A stretch of DNA of 25,204 nt, from positions 1 through 25,204 of the forward strand of contig CAYOKT010000041.1 in assembly GCA_964404605.1 (NCBI GenBank). Direction: 5' to 3'. This document shows positions 1 to 7,891 of the stretch, in pieces (positions within the stretch are counted from its first letter, which is position 1; the number at the start of each line of letters is the position of its first letter). A model generated the notes under the pieces. The model was not told the origin of the DNA. It did not search any database and was given only the letters and a program-made list of their open reading frames with translations. The translations under genes and the position numbers were made by a program. The stretch comes from CAYOKT01 sp964404605 (GTDB taxonomy: Bacteria > Electryoneota > Electryoneia > Electryoneales > Electryoneaceae).

Positions 1-59
1 GGGCACCGCGGGTGCGGTATTCGCTCCGGCCTCACCCGGCGCGGAAAAGACCGGTCTCT

Positions 60-248
60 CTATTCCACCTGCTGCTGAACCCCCCGTTCATCGTCGTGGG
101 GGTAGTAGGCGGTGATGGGGCGATCGAGAAGCTGGGCGATCACCACGGCGAAAAACGCGAAAAGCACTGCCGCCGCCACCACGATCAGCGCCCTGCGAAC
201 ACGCCGGACGCGGCTCCGGCTCTTCCGTCTCCTGCTAACAGCAATCAT
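60..248 (-). CDS. Small single-pass membrane protein, 62 aa, unknown function
   Basis: I do not recognise this protein. The ATG at 248 overlaps the stop of the upstream O-antigen ligase gene in an ATGA arrangement, which implies translational coupling. The product is 62 residues: a very basic N-terminus (about ten Arg/Lys in the first 19 residues), one hydrophobic segment at about residues 20-41, and a short polar tail containing PITAYYPHDDERG. By the positive-inside rule the tail should lie outside the cytoplasm. As the last visible gene of the export cluster it may be an accessory subunit of polysaccharide polymerisation or export, but only its position supports that. A longer reading in the same frame (to about 650) is antisense-like filler inside the neighbouring gene. 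Confidence 0.6.
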   Translation of the reverse strand: MIAVSRRRKSRSRVRRVRRALIVVAAAVLFAFFAVVIAQLLDRPITAYYPHDDERGVQQQVE

Positions 249-1720
249 CGCGCCTCTCCCGCCTGCGGGATCGCTCCGGGTTGCATTCTCTCCGCCGTTT
301 CCGCTTTCCCGTCCTCCTGTTCGAGAAGACCTGGCAGCAGCATGACGAGCGCCGTGAGGAACCAGAACGGCTCCATGACCCGGACAATGATAAACGTATT
401 CGCCCCGATGGCGTGTGTCAACAGCCCCCAGAACGCCGCGATGTAGCCCACGACGATGCCGTGGTAGACCGGGTGCCGCCTGGCCGAGATCCTGCGCAGC
501 GAGCGCAGCCCCATGCGGTTCACACTGGCCAGCAACCAGAAGAAGGCTGCCAGGCCGAGTACCCCGGTTTCCGCCAGCACGCGGAAGTACTGTGCGTCCT
601 TGAATCCCGCGCCGGTGATTCCCCACCCCAGCACCGGGCGCTGTGTCCACTGCTTCAGGGTCAGGCCCCAGGACTTGATGCGTTCGGAGGTGGAGGGGTC
701 CAGCGCCGCGCCTCCGATCGTAACAACATCCGTGCGCAGCTCATTTTCCCGGGAAAAGGTATACTCGATCCGCTCGTACACCGTGCTCGGCAGAAAGATG
801 GCAAGTAGAACCGCCCCGGCGACCAGGCCCGCCATCACCGCGCTTCTCTTCGGGGAATAGAGAATGACGATCAGCAGGGCCGGCCCCATTGCAATCCAGG
901 AGGAGCGCGAAAGTGTGAAGGCGAAGGGGATCAACATCAACGCGAGCAGCCCCAGCAGGCCGGCCAGTCGGGACACCGTGCGTGTGCCGGTCAATATCCC
1001 GAGCAGGAGGGAGATAATAATGACCAGGTAGCCGCCGAGGGTGTTCGCCTCGCCCTCCACCCCCTCGAAGGGGGCGGTCACGCGCTCCCCGGAGGGGATC
1101 TGCGCGATGGCGTAGATCGATACGGCGACCCCCGTGAAGATGATAAGCGACAGGTAGCGGCGCCAGGTTTTCATGTCCCGAATGTGCGATGCCGCCATCA
1201 GGTAAATCATAAAGTATTGAAAATACTTAACATTGTACAGAATCCCGATCATCGGCCGGACGTTGCCCATGAACATCCCGACGATGGTGGAGAAGAGTCC
1301 GATGAGGAGGTAGACGTACATCGGGCGGTTCAAGGGCGTGCGGACGAAGATCCCAAGTTCCTTGTTGACGGCCGTCTTCACCAGCCAGGTGAGGGTGATC
1401 AGCGCGAGGACGAGGTCGTCGATGCGGACGACCACGTTCCGTTCGGACTCCGTGGCGCTGTCCGGATTGCCGCCTCCGCCGAGGTTGATTTCTGGCGAGA
1501 GTAGCATTGAAAGAATGAGAACGCTCAGGGCAAAGTCTGTATTTACAAAAGAGAAGATGAGCACGGCTAGCCCGGCGACGAGGTACAGGGCCACCGTTTC
1601 GTTCATCCCGACAACCGCGCTGATCCCCAGGCTGCCGGCGACGACCGCGAGGGCCGCAACGAGGGTGAAGAGCGGATGGAGGGGTCCCGTGATTCGTGCC
1701 GTGGAACGCGCGAAGAGCAT
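245..1720 (-). CDS. O-antigen ligase/polymerase family (Wzy_C) integral membrane protein
   Basis: This 491-residue polytopic inner-membrane protein has roughly ten or more hydrophobic segments. The C-terminal half carries the Wzy_C-type pattern: FTLSRSSWIA followed by a periplasmic loop, then KQWTQRPVLGWGITGAG and an acidic/aromatic YFRVLAETGVLGL segment. In the family this loop region transfers or polymerises undecaprenyl-linked glycans. Whether this member polymerises repeat units (Wzy) or ligates a glycan to an acceptor (WaaL-like) cannot be told from sequence. The gene begins 9 bases after the BY-kinase stop and overlaps the following small gene by 4 bases, so it sits inside an operon with the chain-length regulator and exporter. 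That context favours exopolysaccharide polymerisation. Confidence 0.85.
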   Translation of the reverse strand: MLFARSTARITGPLHPLFTLVAALAVVAGSLGISAVVGMNETVALYLVAGLAVLIFSFVNTDFALSVLILSMLLSPEINLGGGGNPDSATESERNVVVRIDDLVLALITLTWLVKTAVNKELGIFVRTPLNRPMYVYLLIGLFSTIVGMFMGNVRPMIGILYNVKYFQYFMIYLMAASHIRDMKTWRRYLSLIIFTGVAVSIYAIAQIPSGERVTAPFEGVEGEANTLGGYLVIIISLLLGILTGTRTVSRLAGLLGLLALMLIPFAFTLSRSSWIAMGPALLIVILYSPKRSAVMAGLVAGAVLLAIFLPSTVYERIEYTFSRENELRTDVVTIGGAALDPSTSERIKSWGLTLKQWTQRPVLGWGITGAGFKDAQYFRVLAETGVLGLAAFFWLLASVNRMGLRSLRRISARRHPVYHGIVVGYIAAFWGLLTHAIGANTFIIVRVMEPFWFLTALVMLLPGLLEQEDGKAETAERMQPGAIPQAGEAR

Positions 1721-1729
1721 GGGTGCGGC

Positions 1730-4042
1730 CTACTCGGAGGGGGGTTCGGGTGAGCGGGAGCCGCGGCGGAGAGTGCCCGCCCCGAAAAGGGCGAGAAGCC
1801 GGGCGAGAACACCTCTCTCTCGCCCTCCCCCGCTGACGACCTCCTGCTCGCCGGAGGCGCCGTAATACTTGCCGTAGTAGTGTGACCCGATGTCGCCGGC
1901 GATCTCCGCCTTCAAGTCGTTCAAGACCACCCCGAGGACGCGCGCGCCCACCGCCTCGAGCTGCACCTTGGCGCGTTTCAGCGCAGCCCGGGGCACGCGT
2001 CCGGAGCGGTAGATCAACAGGGTGGCGTCCGTGCGGTTGGCGAGGATCGCCGCATCGGTCACAGGCAGCGTCGGCGGAGCGTCGAAGAGGACGATATCAT
2101 ACTCCTCCCGCGACTCCGCGATGAACTCATTCATCTTTTCCGAGGCGATCATCTCGGAGGGGTTCGGCGGGATCCCGCCGCTGGTGATAATGTGCAGGTT
2201 CTCCATTCCCGGCGTCATCAACGCGCTGTCCATGCCCAGCTCGCCCATGATGATGTCGGTCACCGTCCGCACGGTTTCCCGCCAGGGAAGCCGCCCCATG
2301 ACGATGTCCACCACGCCGGGCTCCTGTTCCAGCCCGAAGATGCGGTAAATCGTCGGGCGGCGGAGGTTGCAGCCGACCAGCAGGGTGCGCGTGCCTCCCT
2401 GCGCGAGGGTGATCGCCAGGTTGACCAGCGTGGTGGTCTTCCCCTCCTGGAGCGAGGCGGAGGTGGCGGTGATCGTCTTCACCGGGTTGGTGATCGAACG
2501 GAACTGGAGGGTCGTCCGCAACGTGCGGTAGCTCTCCGCCACCGGGTCCTTCGGGGCATAATGGGTCACGAGACGGGAGGAGGCGTCCAGACCCGGTTTC
2601 CCCTCCAGCGCCGGGTTGGACTTGATCATGTGCTCCTTTACCGCTTCGACGTTGATGTTCGGGATCACGCCGAGGACGGGCACTTCGAGATACTCCTCCA
2701 CGTCCTCGATGGTCCCGATGGACGTGTCGAAGGTTTCGAATAGGTAGGCGAGAACCAGCCCGAGCATCAGGCCGACCGCGAAACCCACGCCCAGGGTCCT
2801 GGCCATGTGGATGTTGATCGGGCGCGTGTTGAGCATCGCGGGGCGCACAACGGTGACTTCGTCCGCCTGGTCCGCCTCGCGGATCAACGCCTCCTGGTAC
2901 TTTTCCGAGAGAAAGGCATACTGCTCTTCGCGCAGCTTGACCTCGCGGAGAAGCTGGGCATACCGGCGCTGGGACTCGGGGATGTTGGCGAACATTTCCC
3001 GAATCGCCCCGAGGGCGCTGTCAAGCTGGGCTACCTGGGCCTTCCGGCTGTTGACATAGGTTTCCGTCTCCTCGATCAACTCGCTCAGCAGGGTGTGGAT
3101 TTCGCGCTCCACCTCCCGCACGCGGGGGAAGGTGGGCCGATACTGCTCGAGGAGGCGCTGTTTCTCCGTCTCCAGCTCGAGCATCCGGTCGTTCAGCAGC
3201 CCAAGGGGGCCTGCCCCCTGCGGCGATCCGATCCAGTCGAGCTTCCTGCCTCCGGCCTCCGCGTTGTCCACTGAAACCCGCCCCGCCAGCATGCTGTCGG
3301 AGAGGGCAAGACGCTGCCGGAGCTGCGTGAGCTGCGCCTCCAGTTCCTCGATCTCGCCGACAATCCGACGTCGCTCGGTTCCCAGGCTTACCTGTTCCTC
3401 GATGCGGACACGAATGTTGTCATCGTCGACCGGGTACCGGTTCGCTTCGCGGAACGACTGCAGCCGCTGCTCCGCGGCGGCGAGGGAGGACTTGGCAAGA
3501 TCGAGCTGTTTTTCGATGAACTCGCGCGTCTCGCGGTCCTGCCGGGAGCGACGGGCCAGGTGCTCCTCGGTGAAGACCTGGGCGAGAGTCTGCGCCAGGT
3601 CGCGCGCCTCGTGCGGATCGTCCGAGGTCACATGGATGTCGATGATGTTCGTCCGCCCGCTCCGCTCGGTGCTCACCTTCGCGATCAGGCTGTTGATCAG
3701 GCCGGAAAGTTGGGGGTCGGAACGAATCTCGTCGCTGCTCAGGCTGGGGTCGATCTTGCCGAGCCGCTTCGCCACCTTCTCCATCACGGGGAAGCTGCGG
3801 ATCAGCTCCTGGGCGGTGGCGATATTGTCCCAGCGAGTGTATGTCAGGCGTTGCAGGAGCAGCCCGGCGACGGTGCTCGTCTCCTCGATCTTCACCGAGG
3901 CGAAGGTGCGGTACAGGGGTTGGCGCGAGCGACCGAAGAAATAGCTGAACAGGATGACAAGAAGGGTCGAGAAAACCACGACCCGCCATCGCCTGCGGAG
4001 CACACGCTGGTAGTCCCGCAAGTTCAGATCGTACTGTGCCAT
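1730..4042 (-). CDS. Wzz-domain polysaccharide co-polymerase fused to BY-kinase (Wzc/CapAB-like), degenerate Walker A'
   Basis: The 770-residue protein has the layout of chain-length regulators fused to a bacterial tyrosine kinase. The N-terminal Wzz part has a first membrane helix at about 20-37, a long periplasmic coiled-coil region at about 165-395, and a second helix at about 413-434. The cytoplasmic P-loop kinase has Walker A TSASLQEGKTTT (about 527-538), Walker B VLFDAPP (651-657) and a Tyr cluster YYGKYYG (722-728), the usual site of autophosphorylation. The Walker A' segment reads LLVGCNLRRP where the family normally has a DxDxR pattern, so both aspartates are replaced. Kinase activity is therefore uncertain. 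It likely controls chain length with the adjacent Wza-like exporter and Wzy-type protein. The start has a GAGGG sequence close upstream. Confidence 0.92.
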   Translation of the reverse strand: MAQYDLNLRDYQRVLRRRWRVVVFSTLLVILFSYFFGRSRQPLYRTFASVKIEETSTVAGLLLQRLTYTRWDNIATAQELIRSFPVMEKVAKRLGKIDPSLSSDEIRSDPQLSGLINSLIAKVSTERSGRTNIIDIHVTSDDPHEARDLAQTLAQVFTEEHLARRSRQDRETREFIEKQLDLAKSSLAAAEQRLQSFREANRYPVDDDNIRVRIEEQVSLGTERRRIVGEIEELEAQLTQLRQRLALSDSMLAGRVSVDNAEAGGRKLDWIGSPQGAGPLGLLNDRMLELETEKQRLLEQYRPTFPRVREVEREIHTLLSELIEETETYVNSRKAQVAQLDSALGAIREMFANIPESQRRYAQLLREVKLREEQYAFLSEKYQEALIREADQADEVTVVRPAMLNTRPINIHMARTLGVGFAVGLMLGLVLAYLFETFDTSIGTIEDVEEYLEVPVLGVIPNINVEAVKEHMIKSNPALEGKPGLDASSRLVTHYAPKDPVAESYRTLRTTLQFRSITNPVKTITATSASLQEGKTTTLVNLAITLAQGGTRTLLVGCNLRRPTIYRIFGLEQEPGVVDIVMGRLPWRETVRTVTDIIMGELGMDSALMTPGMENLHIITSGGIPPNPSEMIASEKMNEFIAESREEYDIVLFDAPPTLPVTDAAILANRTDATLLIYRSGRVPRAALKRAKVQLEAVGARVLGVVLNDLKAEIAGDIGSHYYGKYYGASGEQEVVSGGGRERGVLARLLALFGAGTLRRGSRSPEPPSE

Positions 4043-4078
4043 ACCCTCGTTTCCATGGTTACACCGCCCAAGGCGAAG

Positions 4079-4795
4079 TTACTTCGACAACACGGCGACA
4101 AGAATCAGCACCTGAAGGGCGAGATTCGCAATCTGCGCGATACGGAGAAGGTTGTCCAGAAAATCGCGCCCCCTGGCGGGAATGAACACCCGGTCGCCTC
4201 CCGCAAGAACAAGGTCCTGGGAGGTGTCCCCGACGCTGAAGAAGGCGCTCAGGTCCACGACCACCATGTCTCCGCCGGTGCGGATCACCGTCACCCGCTC
4301 GACGTCCGCCTCCGGCAACAGGCCGCCGTTCTCCGCGATGAACCGGGTCAACCGGGTGCCCGGCAGGACCGGGTATACCCCCTGGCGGCGGCAGGCGCCG
4401 AGAAGCGCCACCGTGTGTTCGATGGTTTCCAGCAGTTCGACCCGAACCCGCGGGTGGACAAGGTACGCGCCGTACCGTTTCACAAGATCCCGTTCAAGAT
4501 CGACCGCCGTGCGGCCCAGGGCGTTGATCTCGCCGACCAGGGGGAGGAAGATCAGCCCGTCGTCGGACAGGGTAAACTCCACGCTGCGCCCCTCTTCCTC
4601 GAGGGACTCCTCATCGTAAATCGTCACCCGAATCCTGTCGCCCGGACCGAGGGGATAGGTACTCCTGTGGCCCTTCACCGTCGTATTGAACCTGTTTGCC
4701 GAGGCGGGGCCGTCTTTCGGCTCGTCCTGCGCCGAGAGCGCAACGACCGGGAGAAAAAGCAGAAGAAGCGCGAGCAGCCGGGTGGAGAGGTTCAT
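4079..4795 (-). CDS. Polysaccharide export protein, Wza/OPX family
   Basis: The 238-residue protein starts with a signal peptide (hydrophobic segment about 6-20, likely cleavage after LSA near residue 22) without a lipobox cysteine, unlike E. coli Wza. A Poly_export domain follows (about 47-121, beginning YPLGPGDRIRVTIYDE and containing VHPRVRV). Next is one SLBB-type domain (about 127-172, with GVYPVLPGTRLTRFIAENGG), then a terminal hydrophobic or amphipathic helix at about 215-237. In the family such helices help form the outer-membrane pore. It is shorter than Wza (about 380), fitting short OPX proteins with a single SLBB domain. The ATG overlaps the stop of the response regulator gene by 4 bases, and the BY-kinase gene follows after 36 bases, so it probably partners that kinase in export. 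Confidence 0.9.
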   Translation of the reverse strand: MNLSTRLLALLLLFLPVVALSAQDEPKDGPASANRFNTTVKGHRSTYPLGPGDRIRVTIYDEESLEEEGRSVEFTLSDDGLIFLPLVGEINALGRTAVDLERDLVKRYGAYLVHPRVRVELLETIEHTVALLGACRRQGVYPVLPGTRLTRFIAENGGLLPEADVERVTVIRTGGDMVVVDLSAFFSVGDTSQDLVLAGGDRVFIPARGRDFLDNLLRIAQIANLALQVLILVAVLSK

Positions 4796-5172
4796 TCGTC
4801 CGCCAGGGTGGAAACGATCTTCGCGAGAACACTGGTCTCAAGGTATTCAAGGTTGATCGGTTTCATCACGAAGTCCACGGCGCCGAGTTTCAGCGCCTCT
4901 CGCCCGATGGACTCGTCGTGCACACCCGTCACCATGATAACGCCGACCTGGGGGTTCGATTCCCTGACCCGGCGAAGAACTTCCATCCCATCGATATCCG
5001 GCATACGGATATCGAGGAGAATCACCGCCGGGGGATTCTCCTCCACCTTGCGCAAGGCTTCCTCGCCCCCGAGGGCACAGTCGGTTTCATATCCCTTGGC
5101 GACAAAGAAGTCCGCCAGAAACTCACAAATGTCTATCTCGTCGTCGACGACAAGAATGCGATGTTTGTTCAT
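4792..5172 (-). CDS. Stand-alone response regulator receiver domain protein (CheY-like)
   Basis: The 126-residue protein consists of one complete receiver domain and no output domain. The acidic pocket (VVDDE, residues 8-12), the phospho-acceptor Asp in LLDIRMPDIDGME, the switch Thr in IMVTG and the conserved Lys in VMKPI are all present, so it should be phosphorylatable. The start has a strong GGAGGAGG ribosome-binding site just upstream. The gene ends in an ATGA overlap with the wza-like gene, suggesting that its level is tied to the exporter. No histidine kinase is visible in the window, so its donor is unknown. Single-domain regulators of this kind usually act by protein-protein contact, here possibly on the export or synthesis machinery (inference). 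Confidence 0.93.
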   Translation of the reverse strand: MNKHRILVVDDEIDICEFLADFFVAKGYETDCALGGEEALRKVEENPPAVILLDIRMPDIDGMEVLRRVRESNPQVGVIMVTGVHDESIGREALKLGAVDFVMKPINLEYLETSVLAKIVSTLADE

Positions 5173-5200
5173 TCCTCCTCCCCACGTCGTGAGAATCGGC

Positions 5201-6103
5201 TTATCTCATCGGACCATCGACGGTATCCCGCAAGGCGAGGGTTGCGGCCTCTTCCGGACCGCTCACCCAGCGAACGGGGACATGTTCCAACAGCGCCAGC
5301 AGACTCCGCAGAACATTTTCCTCGTCGCCGACATGGTAGCTTAAAGAAAGCAGATTGAGCAACGCCTGTGTCCGCAAACCTGCTTCCGGCTTTTCACCGA
5401 GGAGAAAAACACGCCGCACGGTGCCGTTGGCGCTCCACGGGAACGCATCCGGGGGCAGTTGCCGCTTCTCCCCCGGCAGGGCCTGGCGAGGATGAAACTG
5501 GGGAAAGCGAAGCCAGACATCCTCGTGGGCGCGCGGACCATCCCCCAGCGAACAGACGACCACCCGGTCTCCGTCGCGGTACAGGAAGCTCAGGTCATCG
5601 GCGATCAGCGAAGCGCCCCCGGCGAGCAGGAGCAGCGCCGCGGTGGTTTTCCCGCTCCCGGAAGAGCCCCCGATGAGGGCGGCGCTCCCACCGACCAGCA
5701 CCGAGGCGGCGTGAATCGCGCGCACGCCCCGCGCGGCCAGTGGCGGAAGCAGGGCGGGGATCAACAGTTGATCCACGACGCTCGTCACCCGCTCCCACGC
5801 CCACAGGGGAAGCCCCACCTGGACCTCGCCCCCCTGGGGGTTCACGTCGATAATCGCGCCGAGATCCGGATGCGACCAGATCATGCGGCGGGAATCGCCG
5901 CGCGCCTCGAGTCCTCCGCGCTTCAACCGAGCCGGCCCGTCCGGGATTTCGATCTCCAGCGGCCGTGTTTCCAAGCGCAAGTGTATGTCCGGCGGACCTT
6001 CACCGGGGGACTCCGCCAGCCAGCCGCGCGGAACCCCGAAACCGGGCACCTCGGGATCGCTCTCAAGAGCGATACCAACCCCTGCAAAGCGGTAGCGCTT
6101 CAA
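5201..6103 (-). CDS. HprK-related kinase (HPr-rel-A type), probable peptide-modifying P-loop kinase
   Basis: The 300-residue protein resembles the C-terminal half of HPr kinase/phosphorylase. It has a His in IHAASV (about 131), a P-loop GGSSGSGKTT (about 145-154) and LIADDLSFL (about 167-173). The N-terminal 120 residues are not recognisable beyond belonging to this family. The canonical HprK signature near the C-terminus is not evident, and no HPr gene is nearby, so carbon regulation is unlikely. Relatives sit next to PqqD-like and PF14907 nucleotidyltransferase genes, and HprK-like kinases in lasso-peptide clusters phosphorylate a serine of the precursor. The start is TTG at 6103, overlapping the preceding stop (TTGA), with GAGGAG eight bases upstream. 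Substrate is inferred: the 44-residue peptide at 7892-8026 is the obvious candidate. Confidence 0.82.
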   Translation of the reverse strand: MKRYRFAGVGIALESDPEVPGFGVPRGWLAESPGEGPPDIHLRLETRPLEIEIPDGPARLKRGGLEARGDSRRMIWSHPDLGAIIDVNPQGGEVQVGLPLWAWERVTSVVDQLLIPALLPPLAARGVRAIHAASVLVGGSAALIGGSSGSGKTTAALLLLAGGASLIADDLSFLYRDGDRVVVCSLGDGPRAHEDVWLRFPQFHPRQALPGEKRQLPPDAFPWSANGTVRRVFLLGEKPEAGLRTQALLNLLSLSYHVGDEENVLRSLLALLEHVPVRWVSGPEEAATLALRDTVDGPMR

Positions 6104-6369
6104 GCAGGCTCCTCGAGAAAACCGGCCTCGGCAAGCCGGTCCAGGAGGTTTGACGCCTGCTCATGGCACTCCTCCGGTTTCGGCGCGCCGGGAGTCTCCT
6201 GCAACCGCCGTGTAAGCTCCTCCCAGCCGGCGGTGGAGAGGAGGGCTTCCCACACCAGGGCGCCCGTGCGGTTGAGCAGCATGTAGTCCCCGGTGTCGCG
6301 CAGCAGAAGGAGCCCCTCCTCCACCTCTTGCGCCACCACGCCGGGCGCGGGCCGCGGCAATCGTTGCAT
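6100..6369 (-). CDS. PqqD-like peptide chaperone (RiPP recognition element domain)
   Basis: This is a stand-alone PqqD-family protein of 89 residues. The winged-helix RRE pattern is visible: VVAQEVEEGLLLLRDTGDYMLLNRTGALVWEAL (residues about 11-43), then helices with DRLAEAGFLEEPA at the end. In the family, such domains bind the leader of a precursor peptide and present it to modifying enzymes. I chose the ATG at 6369 because GGAGGGGGAA lies immediately upstream. The frame is open to a TTG at 6444, but that would place an unrelated hydrophobic extension ahead of the domain. It is coupled to the HprK-like gene by a 4-base overlap and follows the nucleotidyltransferase gene by about 80 bases. 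Its partner peptide is probably the product of 7892-8026 (inference). Confidence 0.85.
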   Translation of the reverse strand: MQRLPRPAPGVVAQEVEEGLLLLRDTGDYMLLNRTGALVWEALLSTAGWEELTRRLQETPGAPKPEECHEQASNLLDRLAEAGFLEEPA

Positions 6370-6449
6370 TTCCCCCTCCAGTAATCCTGCGAAAATACGA
6401 AAAAAGCAAAAGCGGAGAAAGGTGGAACCGTGCCCCTCCTGCAAAAACT

Positions 6450-7604
6450 TCAGCTCTCTTCCGCGCGACCCCGAAGCAGTTCAACGGCGACCTTAACCCG
6501 TTTTCTCACATACTGACCCCAACCGGGGGGATTTCCCCCCTCGTCCGAAAGGAGATCCCTCGGAGGGAATGCGAGGCGGAAAAGGTATTTCGCCTGTTCG
6601 CCCGGCCCTTCCAGTAAGTCTAGCAACCCCTGCACGCGGCGTCCCCGGCCCCGCACGAGGTGCCCGCGGGCGATCACGCCCGGCGAACGGCGGCGTATCG
6701 CCCGGTAGGTCGGGCGGTCCATCGGCACGGTGTCCAGCGGATGCCTCCGCGTTCCATACAGAGCGCGCGCAACCTCCAGGCCGACCCGCACCGCGCGCCG
6801 CACCTTCCCGCGCCGGCAACAGGCGGCGAGGCGCTCCGGGTCAAGGCTTTCCATCCAGAGTTCGCAGGCAAGGTGGACATCGAGAGACCAGCCGAGGCGG
6901 AAGTGGCCATGCCGCACGCTGTGCAGCGCGAGCAGCATCAGGTGCTCCTCGCGCTCGGGGACATCCACCTCCAGCCCCTCCTCGAAGGAAAGCCTGCGGC
7001 GGTGGGCGAGGAACGCTTCTGAATCAAGCCGGAACGGCTCCGTTCGATCCACCAGGGCGCGATGGAGGTCGATGACGACGGGGCGCCTGGGGTGGCGGAG
7101 GATCGTCGCGATACCATGCCGGCGGAGAACGGCCGGCGGAAGATGGGAGTGGACTGTCCGCTCGATCCGCCAACCGGCCTCCTCCAGCCTGCGGACCGCC
7201 TCATCCGTCGCTTCGGGGGTGAGCAGCAGGTCCAGGTCCCCGGGGTCACGAAGGTGGGGTTCCGGGTAAACCTCCGCCGCGGCAAGTCCCTTGAACAGCA
7301 CCGGGCGCAGGTCACCGATCACGTCAAGCGCGTCGCCCAGGGCGTCGACCACCATCATCCGCCGGATGCGTGCCGGCAGAACGGTCGCATCCAACCGTTT
7401 CAGCGCCTCCCCTTCCAGACGTACCCTCCACGCCTGCGACCGGCTCGCCCGCCAGGACCCGAGCGGGCCCAGCTTGTGGTGAAGAAGCAGGGAGAGGATC
7501 GCCTCCGCATCCACGGTCTCGCGCCGCGGCGGCTGGCCCGCGAGGAGACGAGCGGCGGATCTCGCCGTCGCTTCACGAAACGCTTCCATCAGGCTCGCAC
7601 CCAT
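6450..7604 (-). CDS. Nucleotidyltransferase family protein (PF14907, NTP_transf_5 type)
   Basis: The roughly 384-residue protein contains the hallmark segment of this family, VLFKGLAAAEVYPEPHLRDPGDLDLLL (quoted in part: KGLAAAEVYPEP then RDPGDLDLLL, residues about 105-128). The DxD pair and a later VVIDLHRAL acidic/His motif (about 176-184) are those of a pol-beta-like nucleotidyltransferase. The C-terminal half is Arg-rich and not otherwise recognised. Homologues occur with HprK-like and PqqD-like genes, including lasso-peptide clusters, where their exact reaction is poorly known. The frame is open to 7793, but the extra residues look like noise. The start is ATG at 7604 or 7589; neither has a strong ribosome-binding site. 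Confidence 0.78.
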   Translation of the reverse strand: MGASLMEAFREATARSAARLLAGQPPRRETVDAEAILSLLLHHKLGPLGSWRASRSQAWRVRLEGEALKRLDATVLPARIRRMMVVDALGDALDVIGDLRPVLFKGLAAAEVYPEPHLRDPGDLDLLLTPEATDEAVRRLEEAGWRIERTVHSHLPPAVLRRHGIATILRHPRRPVVIDLHRALVDRTEPFRLDSEAFLAHRRRLSFEEGLEVDVPEREEHLMLLALHSVRHGHFRLGWSLDVHLACELWMESLDPERLAACCRRGKVRRAVRVGLEVARALYGTRRHPLDTVPMDRPTYRAIRRRSPGVIARGHLVRGRGRRVQGLLDLLEGPGEQAKYLFRLAFPPRDLLSDEGGNPPGWGQYVRKRVKVAVELLRGRAEES

Positions 7605-7891
7605 CCGCGGCGGCAGCGCCCTCGCAGGGAAACAGGGAGAACACCTCCGTTTCGCCGGTTGGACCTTCCGGAATGATTGCCGTCCGCCGCCTGCGGAAAG
7701 AGTTTCATCCTCCGCGCCCCGTGCCGGGCGGCGCCTCGAGGATACTCCGGCGACGTATACACGATTCCATGAAACGCGTGCGGTGAATTGCACATGGGTG
7801 GGCTTTCGTCCGGGCGCGGCGGCTCACACCCCGCCCGGCGGGGGCGGTAAAATTGTGTCCGGGGCGGATAGCGTTCCCTTCGGCGGGTGAA
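7605..7891. other. 287-base spacer between candidate precursor gene and nucleotidyltransferase gene
   Basis: No convincing gene is seen here. It is GC-rich and contains a perfect inverted repeat, CCCCGCC then GGCGGGG (7829-7843), with a 1-base centre. It lacks a T-run on either strand, so it is not an obvious intrinsic terminator. A minus-strand frame (ATG near 7707, stop 7589) has GGAGG directly against its start, with too little spacing, and an unremarkable Arg-rich product. The spacer may serve as a 3' region that sets the relative amount of peptide versus enzyme, as is common between RiPP precursor and enzyme genes, but that is inference. Confidence 0.4.

Noticed and set aside
3560..5344. 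Long plus-strand open frame across the BY-kinase, exporter and response regulator genes
   Set aside because: It runs antisense through three well-supported genes and shows no domain pattern.
5201..6103. True HPr kinase/phosphorylase of carbon regulation
   Set aside because: The N-terminal HprK domain and C-terminal signature are not seen, there is no HPr gene nearby, and the partners are a PqqD-like and a nucleotidyltransferase gene.
6370..6444. N-terminal extension of the PqqD-like protein from a TTG at 6444
   Set aside because: The ATG at 6369 has a strong ribosome-binding site and gives the normal PqqD length.
7589..7707. Possible second short peptide ahead of the nucleotidyltransferase
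   Set aside because: GGAGG touches the start codon with no usable spacing and the product is Arg-rich and featureless.
7829..7843. GC-rich inverted repeat as an intrinsic terminator
   Set aside because: No T-run follows on either strand and the centre is one base.
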